From Aplysia californica (Eukaryota; Mollusca; Gastropoda; Aplysiida; Aplysiidae), in the NCBI RefSeq assembly GCF_000002075.1, contig NW_004797297.1, forward strand, positions 1,929,855 to 1,993,854: DNA of 64,000 nt, in the 5' to 3' direction. The position numbers and the translations under genes were made by a program. Below, in pieces: positions 24,001 to 34,920 of this stretch. The notes beneath the pieces were generated by a model. The model searched no databases, was not told the DNA's origin, and saw only the letters and a program-made list of their open reading frames with translations. How positions within the stretch are numbered: the first letter of the stretch is position 1; each line of letters opens with the position of its first letter.

Positions 24001-27000
24001 GGAATTTTTCTATTCTTTCACTCCCCTGATATTTAGCTATGGGAGAAAATTTAGTTTCAAAGAACTTTCAAGCTACTGTCCTATGAAAATTTGTGGAACT
24101 CTGTAGTTCACGTTTTGTCTGCATGGTGTTAGTGAGTTGTCCTCTCAGCATGTTTTCATAACTACTGTAATCTGAGAGGGTTGAACAGTGTGCGGCCTCT
24201 GAACTCAAGGGCTTATGCAAATGAGCACTGTGGATTATGTACTGCAGCTATTAAACGGTATCCTAAAAATCAATTACCCTTGGCTGCTCGAGGTTTGTTT
24301 ATGTATCCCATTTTGAAATGGACACCTTGTGTTTTCATTAACAACTTTTAATTTGTGTCAGAAGTGGGTGTCAGATGGCTTTTGTTCATGATAACAATTT
24401 CAGTATGTAAACTTTCTGTCCTATTCGCTAACACTTGTTCATACTCTTTGAAATCAATCAAATGTCCCTTTTAAGGACAAGCGGGCTAACCCAGATTTTG
24501 GAGGTTTCCAGAAATCTTGACCTACACCAAATGTGGGCATTGCCCTACCTATAGAAGAAGTTTGGTTTCATTGGTGTGTATATTTGTTAGGTTATAGAAA
24601 AAACTGTCCTTGTCTTTAAAAGAAACCGAACAAGGGTCCAAAAACTTTACCTTCGATTTTCTCAAAACATTTTCGGGATAGCCCCCTTGTGCTTAAAAAG
24701 GACCATATTTACACTCACTCACCCATGCTTGTGTGCATGCACGACCACACTCACACACGCACACACACTCATACGCACGCACACACGCATGCCTGCATGC
24801 ACGCACACATTTTATTACATAAAATTGTATTTGAACCAGCTTTTTAGTTATATGAGATAATGTGGTTGTATGAGAGAATGGAAGCATTTTGCTCTCTCTT
24901 CAATTAAAAAAAAGAAAGCAAGAATTTTTTTACCCCTTGGTAAAGACTTATTGATTATGACACACATAACAATGAAGTATCCTATTTTTGAGCTAAGATT
25001 AACGAGTCTTACAAAGAAAGCTGCGCTGTAATTACTTTATTAGCTGTTGCACCAACATTGCATGGCATTCTTTATGAGGCTACGCCTTGTGCTCACTGAA
25101 TTTTTGGCCACTGTATCCCAGAGTGGAGTTGTTCTTTAGCTGGTTGGTTGTCACTGGGGATAGAGAGAAAATGAACATTATGAACTGCTTTAATATTCTA
25201 CTTTCAGAAGAGAAGGAGAAAGAGCTTATTTGGAAGACCTCAGAATTCTTTTTTTTGTTGTTGTCTGTCTGCTTTTTAGTCTATATTGTGTTGATAGATT
25301 TGATAAAATTAGCTGTTCTTTCCTTTGTTGATGCTACAGAAGTCTATGTACTTGAGGGTTTCTCTCTTCGCAAAATTCTTACTCCAAAAAGATTTATCCT
25401 GTTTCTATTTCATACTAAAGAAGTGTTACAAGCTGAGTTAGTGTTTAAACCAACCTGTTTTTTTTTTCTCTTTCATTTTTATCTGTGGTCAGTTCATTTT
25501 TAGCTGAAAGCTATGGTATGGTCTTTGAGTGTGTGGAAGTTTCAACTTATTTTCAAAGATGGCTTGATTTTTTTTTCTTCCTTCTGCTAATAATGTAAAA
25601 CCTCACATATTTTGATTCATGGAAGAACAAGGAAGAAGCTGCATGCTCAACATGTTTTTGTTGAGTAAATGTGGGTTTAGTTTGGCATGGAAACTCTCAG
25701 ATACTTCTATCCTCTGCAATATATATATGTGTTTAAGGGCATCAGCCAGATTGGTGCTAGGGGGTAGGGGTGGGAGGGGGGGGGGGAAACAGTCCCGTCT
25801 CACTGCCTTTGATCTAAATGCCCCCAGCACTGTCGTTACTATGGTCAGTCAGTAGGGACTTAAGCTGCATTAAGGCTGTCATATTGTGAAAGACCCTGGT
25901 TGAATATGTGGGACTTATGGTAAATTGCCGTGTAGCGCAGTAGATCTTTAACTAAACCAGTAGAGCGTGTTATGTATTTTCAACAGATTGATGGTGAGTG
26001 GTTCTGCTGCGTTGCCTCAGCCAATCAGCAACCGATGGCTTGAACTATCAGGGCACAGACTGCTAGAGAGATATGGCATGACTGAGATTGGAATGGCTCT
26101 CACAAACCCTTTGCATGGAGCAAGAGTTCCTGGTAAGAAAGATCTTTGGCTAAGTGAAGATGTCTTAACTCATTCGCTACGTATTATTTTCGGCTTGTGG
26201 ATGAATTTTTTTCGGGAGGGCGAATGAGATGATGACTAGTGGGCAGTTAAAAGGTCTTTGGGACCACAAATTCAAATAAATATCAACGTATTATATACCA
26301 ATATTTTCAGTATGGTTTGTAGAATACATCTGTAATGTTTATTTATGTATTTTTCAAATTTGGTTCCTGTAAGAGGCGATTATGCAACACAATTTTGATT
26401 GGATGCAGATAAAATTTGAAAATAATAAATTAATAATCTTTGGTGAAACTCGAAAAATATGTTTGCACCTAGTCAAATGATTCATCAAAATAACCATAAA
26501 TGAATATAGAACTGGAAAATATTGAAAAGTTTGCAGTTATTTACATACATTCCATAATATTTGTACATTTGGATCATAACATCCAATATTGAAAAAAAAA
26601 AAAAAAATTTATCATCTTGAAAAACGATCAAAAACAGAAAAAACCCACTCGTATCTTATATGGAATTATTCAGAATTGCATTTGGAATAAACCTATACCT
26701 GTATTGAGGGGCACTTTTTGTGTAATTTCATCCAAAAGTAGTGATTTTGGGGATAAAAAAATATTTTGACAATTTATATCTAGACCTAGATCTAGATCTA
26801 CCACTAAAAAATATTGATTTCTTAATAACAGTGCATTGGCAAAATGAGTCCAATCATATCAATATTATAAAAAAGAGTCCTACATTTCTTTAGTGGGCAA
26901 AATAATGATAAATTTTGTTGTGTAAAATTACTAAGACTGGTGTCCTGGCTATAATTTTGGCATCGCGAGAAAACAAAGTCGAATAAACTACGAAATCGCG

Positions 27001-30000
27001 TTTCAAAACTGAATCTAAATTTCCGATTTTCAGTGCAAATGCTCGACCCAGAAGTCAACATTATATTATGACCTTTATTTGAACATGGATATGTGGAGTG
27101 GAATAGAATCTAAGCTAGAATTGAAGATCAGTTCTCGAGCTGCCGGGAGCGGCGTAGCGAATGAGTTAAGAGATGTGTTACTTTTCCTTACAGTTTGAGA
27201 AGTGGCTGGTGTCATGACTTTTGTTTGTGTTGTAGAAATATGTCGAGACAAACATTTTCTTTACGCTGTTTAAATCCACTGTTCAGTACAGAGTGTCAAA
27301 AAATGAAGCAGTAAGGAGAATGTGCAGATCTAATGGACAATTTCTACCTTGCGTTTTTTAAAATGTGGTACTTTATATTTTTCCAAATGTGATCTCTACA
27401 TCATTTGTCAAATATTCGGTATCCTGTCCAGTTTAGCTAGTTTTGGGACAAAAGCATCTCATTTTACTGACAAGTATGCATGTATTTATGAAATTTCAAG
27501 AACCATTAGATGTTCCATGATTTTTCCTTGTATGACGCTGATGTCACTCTTCATTTTGGTGGTGAATACATATTTGTTTTCACTATAAGTATTGTAAGTT
27601 GTGTGAACGTGTTAGAGTCTAAAAATCCTATGCCACACTGGTAGATCAAAATTTGTTTGACTGTTAGCAGAATACTGTTTTTAAAGTAGTATCACACTAC
27701 CTCAAAATATTTACTCCTGTTTCATTTTTCCTTTGTGATTTTACATTATAAATGACCAGACTGAGCTTAGATTTGTCAATGTCAGTTTTCTCTTTGAAGG
27801 GTTCAATTGATAAGACATGAGTCATCTTGTAGAAAATTTTGAGTTGAATTTTATTTTGAAAAATCTTAGATAATTTTTTCCTTTGAATTTGAGCAAGAAG
27901 ATATGTCCTGGAGCATATTTGGATTATATAATGATGAATTTTGATGAATGAAAAAAACAATGGTTTAATCTAAAGTTCGAAGGTCACTGTTGTTTGTTCC
28001 ATAGGTGCTGTAGGTCTTCCTTTTCCTGAAGTTGAGGTTCGCATTTCCAAGCCTAATGTGTACTCACCCCGAGGATATGACATCATTGCGGATGGAAATT
28101 CAAAGCATACAATTGTGTCCCCTGGTAAACCGCATTTTTAAACTTCTGACTGTTGCTCTATGGTTGTGGTGTTTGTTTAAGGCAAGTGGATAAATGGGAA
28201 TCTGAATATATATAGTTGAATCTGCTCTAACTGTAACGACCGCCTGTCCAAGACAATCATCTAAGCAAACGACCACTTCCCACTTGCATTGGTTCTATAT
28301 TGTATGTGTCATACGCGGTAGAATCAGGCACTTGTCAATTTTTGGACCTATGGAGTTATTAGTATCATCTTAAAGCTAGTTCATTTGTCTTGCTTTCTGT
28401 GAAAAATTTACCTATTTATCTAAAATAGAATTTGAAATATTTGCGATTGAAGGAGGTGGGAGTCACCTGGTTTCAGTGGTAAAATTATCGAGAAAATGGT
28501 TGTTAAAGTTTGTTGACTTCCAAAGCTTTACAGTCCTTGAAAATTGTAAATTTACATTTTCTGTGACTTTAATCAGTGTTTTCAGTAAAATCCCCCTGCA
28601 ATATATTTTTAAATAGACATTAAAGGAATTGAGTAGACCTGCCACTCATTCCAATTTAATTGTGATATCTTGATTTTTTTCCGCAAAATCTCAAGCATCC
28701 CAATTTTCCCGCGTGTGTCATGATTTTTTGTTGTTGCGTTTGTTGCGTCCGATTCCCAGAATAAAAAATTCTGCAATCTTTTTGCTTGGAAGCACCGATT
28801 TGACTTTTTATTGGTAGGAACTGGGAACGCTATATTCTAAAACATCAATGTTAGATCTAGTAGATGACTCACGCACATTATTTCAACTAAAATTGAAGTA
28901 GAATCGATTTTGAATTCTGACTTGGATACTCTCAAGGTCTACTTTTGCTTTTGTTACCCAGAATTCTCAGATGATGGCCTGATTACTGTAACAATTATGA
29001 CATAGGACTAAAAGTAATCAAGCTTCATCCGAAATCTGGTTAGTTGGGCCCATCATCAAGACCTGTTAGTGGAACTTTCAAACACTCGTTCGCATCACGT
29101 GACATGACCTCCTACGTGTGAGTGGCGTGTGTGTCAGGGACCGTCGGCTGTCGGGGTCAACAAAGATCATTCACACCTGTCGCATTGGTCGAGATGTTTT
29201 ACAGGACTTAACTAGTGTGGGACGACAGGGTGGATGGGGTGGGGGTATTGTTTTGACACTTGGGCTTAAAGTGCGTGCCTTGATACATGTACAAATTGAG
29301 GATAAAGGAATAAGAAAAAAAACAAAACAACCTTGGCCCGATTGTTTTTAGGGCTGAGGGGTGCCGTGAGTGTATATGCGACTGAAGTCAAATGTCGTTA
29401 CTGCATGAAAACGCACACCTTTTGCGTGGATGAGTAGAGTTATGTGTGAGCTATTTTCAAGACTACCCGTTTCAGCCTCACTGCAACCTGCACTCCCCCA
29501 GTTTATCCAAGTCTGATTCGAGTACATGCTCTCTATCAGTTTTTTCCCTCTACTTTGAGGCCCAAATGTGATTCCTGCCAAAGTTTTGTCTTGCACGCCT
29601 GCATCATAAAAGGGAACCAGGGACCCCCCCCCCCACCTTCTTTCCCCAGTGCCCCTTATGATTGATTTGCCGTTGGTCCCGATTTTTGTCTCCAGATCGT
29701 AATTTTTTTTACTATGAAATCCTAATTTTTAGAGTTCATAGAGTGGCAGATCTGGCGCTGAGCCAAAAATTAAAAAGGAAAATAAAGATTTCTTTCCAAA
29801 CTGAAAGAAAAATGTCATTTTCTTATATATCATTATTTTGACGAGCGCCTGATTTCACCACGATGCCTTACATATATATGGAAACTGACCAGAAAGACCA
29901 CCCGTATAAGATGGCCACTTTTCTTCTCAACAATGGGTGGTTATCTTGAACAGGTTTGTCTTCAGTTACTGTTGTAAGAAAAGTGAGTAACTGCAAGTTT

Positions 30001-33000
30001 AGTCACCTTGTAATGCAGGGTTTGTGACAGTGATGGTATATTGAAGTTTTTAGTTCTGGATGACTGCTCTAATTCTATTGTACTGCTCTTGCTCCCTTTT
30101 GTCAGCTGTCATTGGTCATGTTCAAACATCGGTACGATGTACAGTCTCATAAAAGGTATTGTAGAGGCTGAACTCCTGATTCTGCAAGCAAAAAACTGAC
30201 TAATAGATACATCATGTCATAGAGTTCATTGTAGAAGCTCATGTGAGTGGTGTGATTGTCCCCATCTATATATGGATGTCTCGGGTCCTCACCTACTGAT
30301 GCAGGCAAGATTTCTTGTGCTGGTTTAATCCGGATTGATTTTGGAAAGTGAACTTAACTTTGTCTTTTGGTAGAACATATTTTCCTCATTCTGGTCACTT
30401 ATTGGCTGTGTGTCGGTTGAGTCAATGCTTGTTTTAGAACATTTTGTGCTAAGACTAAAGTGGTTAAAACATTTGTTGCCGAAAGAAGAGGTTGTCAAAA
30501 TGTCAACCTATTTGTGTGTGTGAATGTGCGTGCATGTGTGCACTTTTGTATATATGTATGTGTGTATGTGTGTGTGTGCTTGTGTGTGTAAGTGTCTGTG
30601 TGTGTATTTAAGTGTCTGTATGTGTGTTGTATATGTTTTTGTGTGTGTGTGTGCGTGAGTGTGTGTGTGTGTATGTGTGTGTGTGTGTGTGTGTGTGTTT
30701 TAACGTATGTTTGTGCATGTAATTTAACTTTGGTGTGAATTATTATTATCTTTTTTTTTTTCTGCTTAACCCTTTCTGAAGTGACATGTTTCATGCCTTA
30801 TTCGAAGTGACTGGGTGTTTTACACTCGTACACTCTGAATATAGAGAAATATCGACATAGGTCTCAAACTAGTGGCTAGGTGGGTTACACCTGTACTCCC
30901 TAGATGAGTACAAGTTTGTATTGTGGCTGGTAAGTTGTATTTAGAATATAATATATATATTAAAGTTATTTAGTTTTCCAGAACTATTGAGCTGTTTGCT
31001 TTCTCCAGGATCAGAAGAGGAGCTGGGAGACTTGCTGGTGCGAGGTCCATCCGTGTTCAGAGAGTACTGGAACAAACCAGAGGCTACGGCGCAGAGTTTT
31101 ACAAAAGATGGATGGTTCAAAACAGGTAAATCCATCTCTGTCAATAAGGAAAAGCAAAGCCATGATAGATCACTTGTGGTGATGAAAAGAGAATTGACCA
31201 AGTTTCTGAGTGTGGCCTAAATGTGTAAAATTTAAAAAGAAAAAGTGAGATGTTGATGCCATTGAAATTTGAATGTCAAAGTAGGAGTTAAAAGATGATA
31301 CAACAGCTTTGCTAGAGTTGATTTTGATATTTTTTAGGAAGTTGTCTTTGATTGAAGCAGTGGCTATGGTTCAAACTCCATCCATCGAGTGGTTCAAATC
31401 AGATCGGTACCCTGAACTTTCTCCTTGAAAAGTTTTTATTTTAGACTGGTGTCCTGAGCAAGGACCTATTGCTCTAATCTCAAAAGGTCCTTCGCTATGC
31501 TTATACAGATGTTAAACGTCCACACAAAACGAAGCCAAAATAAATCTCTGACTTGAATCCAATCTCATACTTAGCTCAAGATATAATCTGAGCACTTATA
31601 ATTGATAAAACTGAATGAAGAAGCTTAAACATTTCTCTTTTGTGGTTGACATTTATGGCCTTCTACAACTTTGATGAATCGAAGGTGACACGGTCATTTA
31701 CAAGGACGAGTCGTACAGAATCGTGGGCCGCACCTCAGTGGATGTGATCAAGAGCGGGGGCTACAAGATCAGCGCACTGGACGTGGAGCGCCACCTGCTG
31801 GCTCACCCGGACATACAGGACTGTGCTGTGGTTGGCTTGCCTGACCTCACCTGGGGTCAGAAGGTAAGATTTTCTCACTGTACTGTAAATCTAAGCGAAA
31901 TCTTGAAAAGTAGAAAAGTGTTGAGATTTTGGGACCTTTTAGCATTTGACTATTTTTCGAGATATGTGTTTGTGAAGATGATACAGTCGAACCTGCCTTG
32001 ACGGCCACCTGTATAATATGGCCACATGTACAAACGGCCATTTTCCATTTTCCCCCTTGTGTTTTTCTATATAATTTAACTGTGTAAAACGGTTATATGT
32101 CCAACGCGGCCGCGGCCACCTTATTTTATCAACCCACGGTCAAATTTACCTGCCTCAGGCGGCCAGGCGTTGTCACTTATTACCCGATGTTTTGTCATAA
32201 ATTTTGATTTGGCCCCTCACGCTGTAGATGGGCCATCATAATTCATTCACTTGTCGTTATTGTTAGTCCTTCCAATGAATGTTTACCCGAGTTGACCATT
32301 GGGTAGGCCTAACAATAAATTTTCAACTGCTAGTGAGGGAAACGTGATCCGTCATAACCTGTAAGCCCCGCCCACAATTCATGCACAAATTGTGTGTGAG
32401 GTGACCGGTCACTGTTTTGTTTACCTAATCTGTAACAAAGTTACTTTGGGCACTGACTTGAACTTGTAACAGATGCGTCGCTCGTTCTCCAAGTGATGGT
32501 GACCCGTGTGTTTGTTTTACTGTGGCACTCGGTCTTCATTGTCTTACTTACATAAAACATTATTTCGTTCATTATACCCTTGCACAAAATCGGCAACAAA
32601 AAAAGCTAACCCAAAGCTACACCAACTAAACAACAACACAAAAAAACTTCTTACACCACCCACCCCCCTTTTTTGAAAGAAAACAAAAACCCTCTTGAAT
32701 TACTCTTACAGTAGTCGTAATCCCGAGATCAGCCCAGGTTTGGACCTCAGAAGGGAATAGTTTGCTTTCTTCATTTTGACCAGTCCTGCCTAAGACGGCC
32801 ACCTGTTTTATACGGCCACTTTTCTCCTTGACAATGGGTGGCCATTTTACGCAGGTTTGACTGTACTTTATTTGCTCAGTTCATCTAGCAGTGAGTTTTC
32901 AAAGGGAATTATCATTTCTTTGTTGCTGTTATAAGTTCTACAGCTAAAAGGTTTTTAGATCTATGTCCCAGTAACATAAGATATTAATATTACTGAATTA

Positions 33001-34167
33001 AATTTTACTGCACCGAATTGATAAAAATAAAATTTATTTTTACTGTAATGCAGCAATCTATTTTCATTTTACGTATTGACCGTCCACCCCGCCTTAAAGA
33101 TCACTTCACCTGAACATAGCTGTCGCCTGTACTTATAGCCACTGTTCTGTGACATCATTGCATTTTTCCTATCCTCTAACCTGTCTCTGGTCAGTTAAAT
33201 TTGTGACAAGCTGGCCTTAAGACCTGAACATAGCGTTCACTTACCTCAAAAGATTTTTGCAAAGTGTACATTCAATTAATACAAAGAAGCTCTTCTTATG
33301 ATAGAGAACAAGTTTGATGGAAATGAAATGAAAAGATGAAATAAAGGTATCAGTTTTAAACCGTCTGTGGACTTTGTCAAGTCTTGTAAGTAGCCATAAC
33401 ACAGACCTTATCCATAATGGCCACTGGTCTGTAATGACACTGTTTATAGCGATCTTGAGTGATGGTTGTAGACAGGTTCAACTGTACTAGTCCCGGTGCT
33501 CATTTACAGTTAATGACTATGTTCTAAAAAAATTTCCTAATAAATTATTATGATACGAACAAATGTAATTTCAGTATAATTGAAAGTTCATAAAGAAGCT
33601 AAAATTTATCCTCAAATGTTCAAATATCAGGTTTCTTCACTGTGTATTGTCATTTGCTAACATCACAAAAAAAAGATTTAGGAACCATTTTAAAGTTTGC
33701 CTTTCGATTTTCTTGATTTCATTTGATTGTTCTCTAATTTTGGGGCATGTTTCTTTGCAGTATTGCATCAAGTGTGTAAACTGGATGTTGAGAGAATTGA
33801 AATTGAAATTTGTTGACAAAGTCTGCATCAATCTATCTTAGAAGCGTATTGAAATCAGATGTTTATTTTTGTAATTTTGAGATTTGTCTACTCTAATTGT
33901 TATACTTTTCTTCCACCTTGATAAGATTTCTTAATCGTCACTGACTATACTAAATATGCACAAACACACATACACACACACACACACACAGACACACACA
34001 CACACACACACACACATACACACACACACACACACATACACACCCCACGCACACACATACACACACATACACACACACACACACAAGTACACGCACACAC
34101 AAATACACATGCACACACACACACACATGCACACACACGCGCACACAGACACACACAGACACACACA

Positions 34168-34221
<54 letters not shown>

Positions 34222-34454
34222 TATAATATATATAATCTTGATCCTTGCAGATTGCTGCAGTGCTGGTTATTGGAGGAGACAAGACCATAGAACTGTCAGA
34301 GCTACGTGAGTGGGGGTCGGAGCATCTTGCCAGTTACCAGCTTCCCACTGTGATCAAATGCCTTGAGTCTCTTCCACGGAATGCCATGGGAAAAGTAAAT
34401 AAAAAGGAGCTCACTAAACAAGTCTTTCCCGAATTTCTCAACCAAAGCTGGTGA
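20227..34454 (+). CDS. ACSF3: Mitochondrial malonyl-CoA synthetase, ACSF3 (complete, nine exons)
   Basis: An acyl-CoA synthetase of the ANL superfamily. Known ACSF3 activates malonate (and methylmalonate) to the CoA thioester in the mitochondrial matrix, feeding mitochondrial fatty acid synthesis. Joined exons give 677 residues, against 576 in human; the extra length is N-terminal. Residues 1 to about 100 are rich in Arg/Ser/Leu and poor in acidic residues, as in a mitochondrial presequence. Motifs in order: ATP-binding [10 protein letters not shown] (291-300), [31 protein letters not shown] (451-461), [31 protein letters not shown] (565-578, hinge region) and [10 protein letters not shown] with the probable catalytic Lys658. 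Every splice junction keeps frame. Phase-1 introns cluster in exons 5-8. The start is the ATG at 20227 (GTCATGG), just inside an exon beginning at 20213. Several transposons sit in its introns without touching coding sequence. Confidence 0.93.
21280..21397 (+). CDS. ACSF3: ACSF3 exon 2 (ATP-binding P-loop)
   Basis: Acceptor ttttcttctcag at 21278-21279. Ends with the AMP-binding signature [10 protein letters not shown]. Donor AAG/gtaaac at 21398, between codons. Confidence 0.93.
21833..22024 (+). CDS. ACSF3: ACSF3 exon 3
   Basis: Acceptor tgttgtgtgtag. Encodes [20 protein letters not shown] and [20 protein letters not shown], closely matching human ACSF3. Donor CAG/gtaggg at 22025. Confidence 0.94.
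22120..22206. mobile_element. Short family-A miniature element in ACSF3 intron 3
   Basis: GTCGAAATAGTCCAAGATGACC at the left is loosely matched by inverted TCTGTC...CAAAATGTCC at the right, with AAGTGGTTG in the middle as in other family-A copies. It is very diverged; boundaries are approximate. Confidence 0.3.
22445..22945. mobile_element. TTAA-flanked piggyBac-type non-autonomous element (501 bp) in ACSF3 intron 3
   Basis: TTAA at 22441-22444 and again at 22946-22949. The ends are inverted: CTCACTTGAGCC at the left and, reversed, CTCACTTGAACC at the right. TTAA duplication with short inverted ends is the piggyBac hallmark. No transposase frame is present. Confidence 0.7.
23136..23311 (+). 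CDS. ACSF3: ACSF3 exon 4
   Basis: Acceptor tttctctctgcag. Encodes VWNTLTSP, then [20 protein letters not shown], the conserved ACSF3 segment. Donor AG/gtgaga at 23312 splits an Arg codon. Confidence 0.94.
23312..25986. other. ACSF3 intron 4
   Basis: 2.7 kb intron without a recognised gene. It holds a degenerate CA/CG-rich tract (about 24712-24808) and a G-run near 25775. A 138-codon T-rich open frame at 25087-25503 shows no recognisable domain. Confidence 0.6.
25987..26132 (+). CDS. ACSF3: ACSF3 exon 5 (adenylation motif)
   Basis: Acceptor gtattttcaacag. Encodes [20 protein letters not shown] and [14 protein letters not shown]. Donor G/gtaaga at 26133, phase 1. Confidence 0.95.
26169..27165. 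mobile_element. TTAA-flanked piggyBac-type non-autonomous element (997 bp) in ACSF3 intron 5
   Basis: Perfect TTAA target copies at 26165-26168 and 27166-27169. The 13-base terminal inverted repeat CTCATTCGCTACG is perfect at both ends. The interior is AT-rich without a transposase. The left end (CTCATTCGCTACGTAT) resembles the left end of the piggyBac element at 62149 (CTCTTTCTTTACGTAT). Confidence 0.85.
28005..28124 (+). CDS. ACSF3: ACSF3 exon 6
   Basis: Acceptor tttgttccatag. Encodes [16 protein letters not shown] and the variable linker up to TIVSP. Donor G/gtaaac at 28125, phase 1. Frame and position match the human GTPLPGVQVRI segment. Confidence 0.9.
28213..29970. mobile_element. Possible long family-A pogo-like element in ACSF3 intron 6
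   Basis: The left end (GTTGAATCTGC, then CGCCTGTCCAAGACAATC) and the right end (ATGGCCACTTTTCTTCTC, CAATGGGTGGTTATCTTGAA, GGTTTGTCTTCAG) match the two ends of family A in the right orientation, 1.7 kb apart. They could be one element or two fragments. Inside it, GACCTGCCACTC near 28637 and inverted GAGTGGCAGATC near 29741 may mark a second, nested element. Confidence 0.35.
30512..30698. repeat. (GT)n-rich microsatellite
   Basis: About 190 bases of imperfect GT repeat in ACSF3 intron 6, with TATG and CTG interruptions. Confidence 0.95.
31009..31125 (+). CDS. ACSF3: ACSF3 exon 7
   Basis: Acceptor tttgctttctccag. Encodes [20 protein letters not shown] and [10 protein letters not shown]. Donor G/gtaaat at 31126, phase 1. 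Confidence 0.95.
31330..31545. repeat. SINE-like dispersed repeat candidate in ACSF3 intron 7
   Basis: Contains a loose B-box-like GTGGTTCAAATCAGATCGG followed by a compact non-repetitive body ending GATGTTAAACGTCCACACAA. The shape suggests a tRNA-derived SINE, but the A-box is not clear. Confidence 0.25.
31685..31863 (+). CDS. ACSF3: ACSF3 exon 8 (hinge region)
   Basis: Acceptor tgaatcgaag, with a weak pyrimidine tract. The frame and strong match to human ([40 protein letters not shown]) fix it. Donor AAG/gtaaga at 31864. Confidence 0.94.
31984..32863. mobile_element. Pogo/Tc1-type non-autonomous element (880 bp), best copy of family A, in ACSF3 intron 8
   Basis: TA flanks both ends (31982-31983, 32864-32865). 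The left end is CAGTCGAACCTGCCTTGACG and the right end, inverted, is CAGTCAAACCTGCGTAAAAT; both continue into GGCCACC. TA target plus CAGT ends fit the Tc1/mariner-pogo group. There is no transposase. The same family appears at 1968, 22120, 28213, 33076 and 43237. Confidence 0.75.
33076..33484. mobile_element. Second family-A element in ACSF3 intron 8
   Basis: The right end, inverted, reads CAGTTGAACCTGTCTACAAC with TA after it (33485-33486). The interior has several GGCCAC and TAGCCA words. The left end (TTGACCGTCCACCCCGCC) is eroded. It lies 200 bases after the first copy. Confidence 0.5.
33959..34220. repeat. Long (CA)n repeat just upstream of the last ACSF3 exon
   Basis: About 260 bases of nearly continuous CA repeat ending 30 bases before the exon 9 acceptor at 34249-34250. 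All long His-Thr or Cys-Val frames here come from the repeat. Confidence 0.97.
34251..34454 (+). CDS. ACSF3: ACSF3 exon 9 (C-terminal domain, stop)
   Basis: Acceptor cttgatccttgcag. Encodes [30 protein letters not shown] and [14 protein letters not shown] with the probable catalytic Lys658. TGA at 34452-34454. Confidence 0.95.
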   Translation: MAAVLVIGGDKTIELSELREWGSEHLASYQLPTVIKCLESLPRNAMGKVNKKELTKQVFPEFLNQSW

Positions 34455-34514
34455 AGTGCTCTTTCTGGATATAAGTGTGTGTTACTTGTCTCTTCAGTGT
34501 CAAAATGTGAACCA

Positions 34515-34520
34515 AATAAA
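34515..34520 (+). promoter_or_regulatory. ACSF3 poly(A) signal AATAAA
   Basis: AATAAA 60 bases after the stop, with a second AATAAA at 34532. Position and spacing suit a short 3' UTR. Confidence 0.65.
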
Positions 34521-34920
34521 AACCCTTGCAAAATAAAATATAAAAAACTGTGACAGTTGCCCCTGTTTGGAGGGTGTTCTCAGAAAATTCTGATTTCATT
34601 TTTCTGATTTTAGTGATATGTTAATCAGATTTTTTCTGGATTAAAGACTCAAGTTCTGCTTCTAAAGTAAGAAATTTTGTCTTTTTATCCTTATGGTGGT
34701 TAGTTTCTGCACTGGACATGTTGTTTGAAAAGACAAAAAGTTTTAAAAAGCAATGCTTACTTTTCCTGTGACAAATGAATATGACATTTTACTGACAATA
34801 ATGTTTTCAAATATTTATGAATGTGAGTATATCTAGAATACATTGAAATGATTTCTATAATTTGTACAATGGCCTACATCTTCAAGAGTTGACACCCATA
34901 ACTGAAGTTCCTATGTAATA

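Noticed and set aside
25087-25503. 138-codon frame in ACSF3 intron 4
   Set aside because: T-rich sequence giving a Phe/Leu-rich peptide with no domain and no splice or start support; it lies inside a well-defined intron.
30765-30910. TTAACCCTTTCTGAAG as a further piggyBac terminus
   Set aside because: It looks like a piggyBac end, but no inverted partner or second TTAA at a sensible distance was found.
33931-34309. Cys-Val and His-Thr rich frames over 90-117 codons
   Set aside because: Produced by the CA repeat in all frames.
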